A stretch of 64,000 nt of DNA from Aristolochia californica (taxonomy: Eukaryota > Streptophyta > Magnoliopsida > Piperales > Aristolochiaceae): assembly GCA_029961685.1 (NCBI GenBank), contig JARWKL010000008.1, positions 40,564,821-40,628,820 on the forward strand. Reading direction: 5' to 3'. Numbering within the stretch: the stretch's first letter is position 1; every line of letters begins with the position of its first letter. Under the pieces are notes generated by a model. The model had not been told where the DNA came from. It saw only the letters and a list, made by a program, of their open reading frames with translations, and ran no database searches. The translations under genes and the position numbers were made by a program. Shown in pieces: positions 33,408-43,457 of the stretch.

Positions 33408-36025
33408 CTAGAAAATATAAATATTTGGGATATGTGCTATCTTGGCCCAATCTCTTCCATTTATACTTTCACAACTTTCCTTCGACAAGGGCGAATCAAT
33501 GATATAAAGTGACTTCAAAGACTTGGGCAACCCACACCTTGGTAGGGATGATATTTTATGACATTTGTTCAACCTCAACATTTCAAGAGACCAGAGTTTC
33601 CCCAATTCCTCAGGTAGAGATGCTAGTTTCCAACAACCCACCAGGTCCAAATTCTGGATGGAGTGTAGATTCAACAACCAACTTGGTAGATAAGTGCCTT
33701 GATAATTCTGCAAATATAATGTTTTCAAGTTGATGTGAGGTTGGAGGTTTTCAAGCACGTCTTCATCTATGGAACCATCTCGTGCCTCCTCCCATGTCCA
33801 ATCTAATTTCAACCTCCTAAGTTGTTTATTATTCAAACCAGCTTCCTTGGCCTCTTCCCCGTCAACTACATTTTCAAGCCCTTCAATGACAAGTATACCT
33901 TTCAAACTGTTCAATCCCTTGAGTTCTACTATTTTCGTCCCAGCCTCCTTCCCCACAATGAACAGAGTTAATTCTCTTAAATTTGTAAGTTTTCCAATAT
34001 GAGTGGGCATACAAGTCAACATAATACAATCGAATAAATTGAGGTACCTTAGGTTCTTGAGGGTGGTTGTGTTATTAGGCATCTTCTTCAACTTAAGACA
34101 ATATGCTAGGCATAATGTTTGGAGATACGAAAGACTGCAAATTGAATCTGGCAATTCTTCAATTCTACTAAATGAAAGATCAAGGTACCGTAATAGCGGG
34201 AAACAACCAATAACATTAGGCCACCTATATATTATGTCAGTTCTCAACGACATTATGTGCAAAAATTTGAGTTCTTCTATGGTATCAATCAAGTTAAACT
34301 CAACGGAATTATCATCAACACCAAATATATCATGCAGAGTCGACGGAATTGAGGCTACAAAGGTACGCAGGCGCCTCAAACTTTTTATATCATCAAAGCT
34401 TACTTTTTCTTCATTCCCACTCAAAATCAAAGATGCATGACGAGCTCTTTGAGGGATATTGTTCTTTTTAGGAATTAGATCCAACTCGCCATCATGCAAT
34501 CTGACACACTCTTCTTTTGCCAATGATTCTGCCAAGTCATGGACTAGATCATGCATGGTGAATATATTTTTGCGATAAAGATCACGAGAAAAGAAGGAAA
34601 TCATCAGTAAATCATTAAAGTATGCATCCCCTATAACTTCTTCTTCTCTCCATACATCTGGTTGTATGTACCCTAGTGCCATCCACATTCTAATTAAATC
34701 ATCTTTATCAAAAATCCAATCTTTGGGAAATAGAGAACAAAATGCAAAGCATGGCTTCACCTTTGGTGGTAGGTGATGGTAGCTCAATCTGAGGGCAGGT
34801 AAAATACTATCCTCATTTTGAGGTAACTTCCAAAAGGAACTCTCAAGAATACCATTCCACTCACTTTCGTTTCTTGTAAATGAGAGAAGGCCACTTAGTG
34901 TATTTATAGCCAAAGGGACGCCTCCACATTTCTTCACTATCATTTTCCCAATGTCAACCAAGTTTGGATATCTCTCCTCATCGCCATTCACAAATGCCTT
35001 CCTCAAGAATATTTTGAGACAATCTTCAGGTGGTAAGCCTACCAAACGAAAAGGAGCAGATGTGCCCATAACTGACGAAACTTTTTCACTTCTGGTTGTA
35101 ATTATTAGTTTGCTTCCTCGGTTTCCATGTATAAATGGTATGTGAAAATCATCCCAATATTTGAGAGCATCTTCCCATACATCATCTATCACAATCAAAA
35201 ATCTCTTCCCATCAATCAAGTTCTTGAGATGAAGTTCCGGATGTGTTACTTCACATGGATTTCCAGTTATTGAGTCTACAATTTCCTTTGTAAGCCTCCT
35301 TCTCTCAAACCTATCGGATGCACTCACCCATCCTCTTATTTCAAAGTGTTGCTTTACCTCCTCATAATCATAAACAAATCGAGCTAAAGTGGTCTTGCCA
35401 AGCCCCCCTATACCCTGTATAGAAATTAGTGAGAAATGTTTTTCACTAATTGATTCATTTGACATCAACAGTTCTTTTATTAGTTTATCTTTCTCCTCTT
35501 CCCTCCCAATAACAGTAGTTTGATCTATCAAGGGGCCTGTATATGGCCCTTCTCTGGTTTGGATGGGTCTAGCCACACTCATATCCGATAGATGAAATTG
35601 GTTGCGTTCCTTTTCAATCTCATCTAGTCTCTTCCTTATATCTTGTATCCTTTTCCCTATTTCATGCCGAAATGCAACTTTCTTTAGAGAAAAACAAAGG
35701 CAAAGGTTATGTACCTCTTTTCTCTTTTTTGATTCAACAATATCCCCAGCTTGTTGTGCTTGTAGTGCTTCCAAATTGAAATCATCAACAACATTTTCTG
35801 CATCGTACAGTACATCTTTGAGTTTCCTGAGCCAATCTCTCATAGTATTAGATTCTAGTTGCTTCTCTTCAGCATCTGCCATCAAAGAATTGATGGCTGA
35901 AAGGGTGCTGGAAAGTCTCTGGAGTTCCTCTTCAACTCCCAAACTACTCTGATCTCTTGGACGAGTGCAGATCCAATGGAACCGATTACTCTGTCAAGGA
36001 GAGGTGACAAAATGATCTCAGCCAT
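33408..36025 (-). pseudogene. CC-NB-ARC-LRR (NLR) gene with 1-bp frameshift near start
   Basis: The gene is full length, single exon and RGA-like. ATG at 36025 begins MAEIILSPLLDRVIGSIG, but after about 28 codons the frame breaks. The intact copies have CCCC in ACTCCCCAAACT (plus strand); here it is CCC at 35938-35940, a 1-bp deletion, so translation from the ATG stops at 35882 after about 47 residues. Beyond the break, 844 codons are open: coiled-coil with AENVVDDFN, P-loop GIGGLGKTT, kinase-2 FLIVIDDVW, GLPL as CGGVPLA, MHD as FTMHDLVHDL, then LRRs ending AKIAHIPNIYIF. NLRs are cytosolic immune receptors that sense pathogen effectors. The rest is so well kept that the loss is recent, or the base is a sequencing error in a homopolymer. 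Confidence 0.85.
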
Positions 36026-36130
36026 CGATGATGACCTTCCAAATAGAACCGATACTGGTAGCAAGAGGGACTCCTTACTCCGCCGTGGAAGGAGGGTTGG
36101 GAAACGGTGGTAGCATACCGTAACACTGCT

Positions 36131-36138
36131 TTTATAAA
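36131..36138 (-). promoter_or_regulatory. TATA box of the frameshifted NLR
   Basis: On the minus strand, TATTTATAAAAGCAG lies about 106 bp upstream of the ATG at 36025. The same motif at nearly the same distance precedes the two intact NLRs, so it is probably the core promoter. Confidence 0.7.
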
Positions 36139-37205
36139 TATGTTAGGGAAGGAATGGATTCTCTCTCTTATCTCCACCAAAGTTCTGTTTTTTGTGGACT
36201 ATAAATGACATGGTTTGCTTTTGCAATTACTGTACCTTTCCTGGAAAAGATATGTGGATCAGAAATAAGAAATAACAGGTTTATTTCTATCACTATCCTC
36301 TTACCTACTACAGGAGCAGGATGAAATATTTGTTGTCACCTCACGGACCAGTTTTCTTTAAACACAAGATCGTATTCACATTGGAGATTTAACAAGTCTT
36401 CCTGTGTTTTTTGAAATGACAAGACACAAATTTTTTTAAAATTTATTAAAAAAAATCAGTGACTTATGGTGCTGGGAATTGGACGGCTTCTTCCCCCCAT
36501 TTGTTTGATTCAATCCGTTTGTTTACCTATATCTTCTATATATTTATCTGTATTTACTTGGGCCAGTTTTCTTTAAACACAAGATTCTATTCACATGGGA
36601 AAAATCCTGTTTTTGTTTTTTTCTTTTGGAAATGACAAGACACAACATATGGAATTAAATTATATAATAAGCTAGGAAATTAATTCATAATTTCTTAAAA
36701 TTTTAAAAAATCTTGTGTGTGGAAAACTGTTTGACCTGATGCTTTACTTTTTGCTTCTTATTTATGTTGAATAGTTACAGATAATGGATCCACCAACAAG
36801 CCAACAAGCTTGACATGGCCCTTCATTTCACCTCCCCCCTTTCATAGCAATCTTGTTATCAAGGATGACATTCTTGTTTTCTCACTACAACTAACAGTCA
36901 ATCGTTTAAACTAGTTTTGCCCTGTATGCTGATATATATACTAACAATGGGAGCTGGAAAATGTGAACAACTTGAGCTGCCAGATACAGCAAAAACTAGA
37001 AGGATTGCAAATACTCTTGGTTGAAAAAAATTAAAAATATCAACGGTTGAAATTATGGTTTCAAATATATTATTTATAAAATAAAATTACCATGATATTA
37101 GATGCGTGGGGCCCACTTCTAGATGTTTTATCATTGAATGTTCAGTACAAGGAATAATGGCCAGTACATCCCCCTGTAGAGGTAGATTCATTGGGTGCAT
37201 TGACT
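36139..37205. other. NLR upstream region
   Basis: No gene. Contains blocks shared with the upstream regions of the other NLRs: CAGTTTTCTTTAAACACAAG (twice), TTACAGATAATGGATCCACC at about 36777 and GGGAGCTGGAAAATGTGAAC at about 36949. Similar blocks are at 50760-51060, 51689-51780 and 56500-56585, which shows that the upstream region was duplicated with the genes. Confidence 0.7.
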
Positions 37206-37220
37206 GGACACATCCTTTGC

Positions 37221-37631
37221 GCATAAGGAGATGTATCTCTCTTAAGGGGATGTATCTCTCCTTAGGGGATGTATCTCTTCTTAAAGGATATATCTCTCCT
37301 AAGGGGATGTATCCTTATGAATAGTCATTAATGTCACACCCTTTGGAAATCTATAAATTCCTTCATGGTCTTACAAGTGGTGTTAAGGCTATTTGCACAC
37401 CCAGTCTGGCTGAACGGGAGCAAGCTTATCACTTGTAAATGAATTATCAAAGATTATCTTGTGCACTTCAAGTTCTATTTATATTCTTCAAAATGAAAGG
37501 TACGCTCTCTTTATTCTTCTTATTTCAATTCTATGATATATGTATGACTTTCATGATAAATGGAATTATAGAGGATTTAATATCTATTTCTATGATGTTT
37601 ATTTTATTATTATTAGACATCAAGTCTAACA
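37221..37631 (+). mobile_element. Truncated 5' LTR of Copia element
   Basis: These 411 bp match 40992-41402, the last 411 bp of the 3' LTR, with about 24 differences by eye. The left 700 bp of the LTR are missing. It contains five imperfect units of about 23 bp built on GGGGATGTATCTCTCCTTA (37221-37312), a possible U3 enhancer array, and a TATA-like CTATAAATTCC at about 37351. The LTR ends TCTAACA. A primer-binding-like TGGTATCATAGAG follows at 37656. Confidence 0.85.
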
Positions 37632-37939
37632 AATACAAGTGAATAATGCCTCTGCTGGTATCATAGAGATAGATTCTAATTTTCTATATTTTTTCCATAT
37701 TTGTTTTGGAATTTTTTGGCTATTTATTTATGAATGGAAATAAGCCTAGTTTAGGCTTATTGGGTTCTGGCGTCGCAGGCGGGCCTGCTGTGTGCAGGCC
37801 TGCTGGTGCAGGTTTGCCAATGTGCAAGGCTTGTGCGGTCCGGGTTGGTAATGACCAAAAATCATGAACCAAAACGGGTTTTGCTAATATAATGAGCCAG
37901 AATGTGTTTTAAGGGTTTATTTTTACCCAAAATTGTATT

Positions 37940-40256
37940 TTGAATAGAATTTTCTTGTTATTTGGAATTTTCTTGTTATTTAGAAAAAATGAGGCCTTAG
38001 ATTATTTCACAACCTTCAAATTGGAAGTAGAAAATGCCACAGGAAGGAAGATTAAAACATTGCACACCGACAGAGGTGGAGAGTATTGTTCGGAGTTATT
38101 CTCTGAATTTTGCAAGTCAAACGGGATTGTCCATATGTTTAGCATGCCTTATACACCTGAACATAATAGTATTGCTGAAAGGAGAAATCGAACCTTACTA
38201 GAGATAGTAAGATCTAAGATGGCACTTGCAAATTTGCTAATATCCTTTTGGGGCGAAGCATTATTGACAGCTACCTATATCTCAAATAGAGTACCTTCAA
38301 AGTCGGTTGAGAAAACACCTTAAGAGGTATGGTCAGGCAAAACTCCTAGTCTTAACCATTTTAAAGTATGGGGATGTGTTGCTCATGTTTTAAAACTTGA
38401 TCCTAAGGACAAATTGAAGGCTAAGACTCGAAGATGTTTATTCGTTTGGTACTCTGAACATTCGAAAGGATAAATTTGATTGTGATGAAGATTTAGGTAC
38501 GAAGTCTCACTTGGAAAAATGTGTTGAAATGTCTTCTTCTGAATCTCCTTCTAATATAGAGAATTCCACCCAAACAGATATTCGATGAGGGACTAGAGAA
38601 AGAAAACCTAGTCAACTCCTATCATCTTCAGATTTTTATACCTATACTGGAGAAACTTATGAAAGAACAAGTTTGAATAAAGATGTTATTGATCCTGTCA
38701 CTTATTAGGAAACACTCCTTGATGTGGATTCCGACAAGTGAAAGTCGGCAATGGAAGAAGAGATGGACTCTATGTATAAAAATGAAGTTTGGAAACTTGT
38801 TGATCCTCCTACATCGGTTAAGCCCATTAAATGCAAGTGGATTTTTACAAGGAAGAGAAATGTTGAAGGTAAAGTTGAAAGATTCAAAGCTCGTCTTGTT
38901 GCCAAGGGTTTTACTCAACAATACGGGATTGATTATGATGAAACATTTTCTCCTGTTGCAAGAATACAGTCTATTTGAGCTCTCTTGGCATTGGTTGCAT
39001 ATTATGACTATGAGTTGTTCCAAATGGATGTTAAAACCGCTTTTCTAAATGGAAATTTGGATGAGAAAATTTATATGGAACAACCACGTGGATTTGTTAG
39101 ACCTGGAACTGAAGCAAAAGTGTGTAAGTTGGACAAGTCTATTTACGGTTTGAAACAAGCCTCAAGATTATGGAATATCAAGTTCAATGAAGCAATTACA
39201 ACGTATGGTTTTACTCAGAATCTAGAAAATCACTGTGTTTATATAAAAACATTGGGAGATCGCATTGCTTTTCTTACTTTAAACGTAAATGATATTTTAT
39301 TAGTCGGGAATGATATTCAGTTACTCCAAGGTATAAAGACATGGTTGTTTCAAACATTTGATATGAAAGACCTTGGGGAAGCTTCTTATATTCTTGGCAT
39401 TAAAATTCTACGGGATAGATCTTTGCGAAAATTGAGTTTCTCTCAAGAGAAGTATATCAACACTCTTCTGGATCGATTTCACATGTCTAACTGTATACAA
39501 GGTAAAATACTTTATGATAGCACTAAAAAGATGAGCTAGGTGGATTGTCCTTCTCGCCTCAAAGATAAGTTGGATGAATCTAAGTATCCATATGCTTCTG
39601 CTGTGGGGAGTTTTATGTATGCTCTTATATGTACAAGACTTGATCTTGCTTATGCTGTTGGGATTCTTAGCCCATTTCAGGCTAATCCAGGTTTTACTCA
39701 CTGGGATGGGGTAAAATGGGTAATGCGCTATCTAAAACAAACAAAGTCATATGCTTTGACTTATCAAGCGGACAAGTTGGAATTGGTTAGTTATTCCGAC
39801 TCAGATTATCAAGGATGTATTAATACCCGAAAGTCTACTTCTGGTTTTATCTCTATGTTTGGCGGAGGTGCCATTTCTTGGAAAAGCAAGAAGCAAGACT
39901 GTGTCGTGCAATCAACCATGGAGGTAGAATATGTGGCTATGAACTTAACTACAAAGGAGGTTGTCTATCTTCACAAATTCTTACGAAGTCTTCTAGTGGT
40001 AGACTGTGTGGAGCGACCTATTCCTCTCTTTTGTGATAATGCATCTGCTATTACTATCACAAAAGATCCAAAGTATCATTCCAAGGCTAAACATATCGAA
40101 GGAAAATACCACTACATACGAGACATGCTGAGGAAGGAGGAAGTTGTTATTTATAAGATATCTTCTCCAGATAACTTAACTGATCCACTAACCAAGTGTC
40201 TTCCCGTGACCAGTTTCACTTTCCATGTGGGGAACATGGGTTTGATTTGTTTATAA
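37940..40256 (+). pseudogene. Ty1/Copia pol, truncated and interrupted
   Basis: Integrase core pieces (KTLHTDRGGEYCSELFSEFC, MPYTPEHNSIAERRNRTLLE) lie at 37990-38320. Reverse transcriptase starts near 38750 ([39 protein letters not shown]) and RNase H is at 39700-40220 (SYSDSDYQGCINTRKSTSGF). Only about 300 bp separate the LTR from integrase, so gag and protease are deleted. There are in-frame stops at about 38322, 38977 and 39537 and a frame break near 38440-38750. The usual YVDD catalytic box reads LNVNDIL, losing one catalytic Asp. The element cannot act on its own. Confidence 0.92.
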
Positions 40257-40265
40257 TTGATGAGA

Positions 40266-40279
40266 CCAAGTGGGAGAAC
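40266..40279 (+). other. Copia polypurine tract
   Basis: CCAAGTGGGAGAAC immediately precedes the 3' LTR start TGTTTTGTATGC. This is the usual plant Copia arrangement and fixes the LTR's left edge at about 40282. Confidence 0.8.
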
Positions 40280-40281
40280 AT

Positions 40282-41402
40282 TGTTTTGTATGCATTGTGG
40301 TCTCAATGATTTGTAATATTATGTATGTCATGACATTGTAATTTATATTCCATGGAATGATTTTAAAGGAATGCATATGCTTTTGTGTGATAATATGAGT
40401 ACTCAGTGTATGCCTTGAGATTCAGCTTCCCTATTAGGTATGCACTTGTACGTGTATATGTGAGGGTCTCAATAGGGAATGACGGTTGAGTCTCTAAATT
40501 GTCGGGGCCAATGGGACTGCATAGGCATAATTTCCTTTACGGCTAATATTCATGCGGGTATAGAGCTTTACCCTGAGCTCCTCAGGTACTGAGTATGCTA
40601 TGGACGGTGAGATGCCTTGATGTCCAACTTTTTTATTAGGTATATACTTGTATGTATATACGGAAGGGTCTCAATAGGAAGGTAGGGTTGGATGTCTAAA
40701 TTATTTAGGCCTATGGTACTAATTAGGCACAATTACCTTAGTGGCTAATACTCGAACTGGTACCGAGCTTTACCTTGAGTTCAGGTCCGAGTATGCTATG
40801 AATGGAGACCGTTGAACTGACAAATTTGACAAGTATGGATTTGGTTTATTCCCCAGCCTTGGATATCTAAGATATATATTGTGTAGACCCGGGTTAACTA
40901 CACATGTATATTAAAATGTTTAAGGTAATGTCTATGGTCATGGTATGGTTTTAAAATGTTTAAAGTAATGCCCTGGACATTTTTTATTTGGGCATAAGGA
41001 GATGTATCTCTCTTGAGGGGATGTATCTCTCCTTATGGGATATATCTCTCCTTAGAGGATGTATCTCTCCTAAGGGGATGTATCCTTATGAATAGTCATT
41101 AGTGCCACACCCTTTCGAAATCTATAAATTCCTCCATGATCTTACAAGTGAGGCTAAGGCTATTTGCACACCCATTTTGGCTGAACGGGAGCAAGCTTAT
41201 CACTTGTAAACGAATTATCAAAGGTTATCTTGTGCACTTCAAGTTCTATTTATATTCTACAAGATGAAAGGTATGCTCTCTTTATTCTTCTTATTTCAAT
41301 TATATGATATATGTATGATTTTCATGATAAATGGAATTATAGAGGATTTAATATCTATTTCTATGATGTTTATTTTATTATTATTAGATATCAAGTCTAA
41401 CA
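40282..41402 (+). mobile_element. Complete 3' LTR of Copia element
   Basis: About 1,121 bp, beginning TGTTTTGTATG and ending TCTAACA. It has two imperfect copies of a segment of about 200 bp (about 40400-40610 and 40615-40805, sharing AGGTAT..ACTTGTA.GT.TAT and GGGTCTCAATAGG) and the GATGTATCTCTCC array at 40992-41085. Its right edge abuts NLR LRR sequence. Confidence 0.85.
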
Positions 41403-41760
41403 ATTTGTTCAAACTCAAAGCTTCAAGAGACCCAAGTTTCCCCAAATCCTCTGGCAAGGATGCTAGCTTCGGACAAAACTTCAAATGTAATTGCTTAAGA
41501 GAGGGTAAATTCCACAACCAACTTGGTAGATAAGTGCCCTGATAATTATTCAAAATTAATGTTTCCAAGTTGATGTGAGGTTGGAGATTAGAGGTCTTCA
41601 AACACGTCTTCATCTATGGATCCATCTCGTGCCTCCTCCTGCGTCCAATCTAATTTCAACCTCCTAAATTGTTTATTATTCAAACCAACTTCCTTGTCCT
41701 CTTCCCCATCAACTACATTTTCAAACTCTTTAATGGTAAATGTACAGTTCAAACTGTTCA
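41403..41760 (-). pseudogene. NLR LRR fragment next to Copia 3' LTR
   Basis: The minus strand encodes LQPHINLETLILNNYQGTYL, LPSWLWNLPSLKQLHL and LASLPEDLGKLGSLEALSL, matching the distal LRRs of the neighbouring NLRs. It starts exactly at the LTR end and stops at about 41760. Unrelated filler (about 41775-41833) and then NLR-upstream-like sequence follow. Everything between LRR and promoter region is deleted. Confidence 0.85.
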
Positions 41761-43457
41761 ACCTTTTGAGTTATACCTAAGAAGCATTTCAACCTTAGTG
41801 GATAAAAATTTCCTAAGCTCTTTGACATCCACCCGTTTGTTTACCTGTATCTTTATCTGTATTTATTTTTATCACTATCCTCTTACCTAAGAAAAAATAT
41901 CTTTTGTCACCTCACATAAAGAGAGAAGCGGTCCAGTTTTCTTTAAACACAAAATCCTATTCACATAGGAAAAATCCTGTTTTTATTTTTTTGGACAAGA
42001 CATAACAAGGCTTGCTTTTCTTTAGGAAATGACAAGACACAAGATATGGAATTAAATTATATATAATAAGTTAGGAAATTAATTCAAATTTTTTTAAAAT
42101 CAAGAAAAAAATCCTGATTTATAATTTATTAAATTAAGAAATTTAAAATCATTAATTAAGTATTCGAATTGTTTTGATTCACTACCATTTCTTTCTTTCT
42201 CTTCCATATATTAGGATCTTAGGGTTGAACCATATAATTTTTTTTTACAATAAATTATTTCTCAAATCTATTTTGTTGTTTTTCATTCAAATTAATTTAT
42301 AAATTAGATAGATCGTTTTAGTACAAGAATTTTGCCTCTTATTTTGATAACATTCATTGAAAAATAGTTTAGAATTTAATAATTTCACTAACTAAATAAT
42401 GTGCCTTTGAATCATTTCTTCTATGCAATATCGTGATTTTATGTTTAAATTGAAACATTTATTTGAAAGAGGAATCGAATCTAGACTTTATTTTATTAAA
42501 TTATTTTTAAAATTTTATTAAAAAAATTCAGAGACTTATTTCTTGTTTCAAATTCTTTTAAAAAAAACATTGTGGCTCAAATAAGTTGCTTACTTAAAGT
42601 GACAACTATTTGAGTTAATTAATTGGTTATTATTATGATTTTATATTTTCTTATTTATTTTAAATGATTCACAAAAACCTATTACAGCCTTGGTTTTTCA
42701 ACTATTCACCGGATCACGTTTGTTTTTTTGCCCTTTCTCGTTGTCTTTTCCACAGTGACATTTGATACGACCAAAAAGCAAAAACAGATATAACATCACA
42801 TGTTTTTGTTTCTATAGTATGAACACAATTAACTAAAACACAAATACAAACTAGAAAATCTTTTAAATATGATACAGACACAACAAGAAGAAGATACATG
42901 AGGTTCACATTAGAGAGAAGCCTTAACCAATCATGAGTATTTGGTCATCTACTATATGTGGTGTGAGTAGACGATAAATTGATCCAAATGCACCATTCAT
43001 TATTACATACCCTGAAAATTAAAATAAAAACAAGAAAAATGTTATACTTCTAATGAAATCAAACAATATAAAAGCTAAAAAAAATTGTGTAATCAATTTT
43101 AACAATTTTCTAAAAAAATTTGTTACAAAGGTCTACTCATTATGAACGAGATAAAAATAAATAAATAAAAAACAAAAAAGAAAGAAAGAGGAGTTCTCAC
43201 CTTACAATGTTAGCATGTAACAAATAAGCTAAATTTCCAAGGGGAGAGAACTTGCAATTTCATACCTTTATATTGACACCTTTGTTAGGAGTTTCTTTCA
43301 ACCGTGTAAGAATCCATTAAACTGAAAATTCTGAAATGGTTTAGAATTATTTAGCTTCTTAGTAGTATATGTAGGTGAAAGTAACTCTATATATCAATGT
43401 AGAGAAAAGACTATAAAAAAGTTACCTCTCAAATGTTTTTCATTGAAAGATGAAATG
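41761..43457. other. NLR upstream-like and downstream-like flanks
   Basis: 41830-42120 resembles NLR upstream sequence (CCAGTTTTCTTTAAACACAA). 42120-42700 is AT-rich without a gene. 42700-43457 is the conserved 3' flank of the NLR at 43458, with splice-like sites at about 43007 (TACCCTGAAAATT), 43195 (TCTCACCTT), 43262 (CATACCTTTA) and 43425 (GTTACCTCTC). The last four are in the positions seen in the other copies. Confidence 0.65.
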
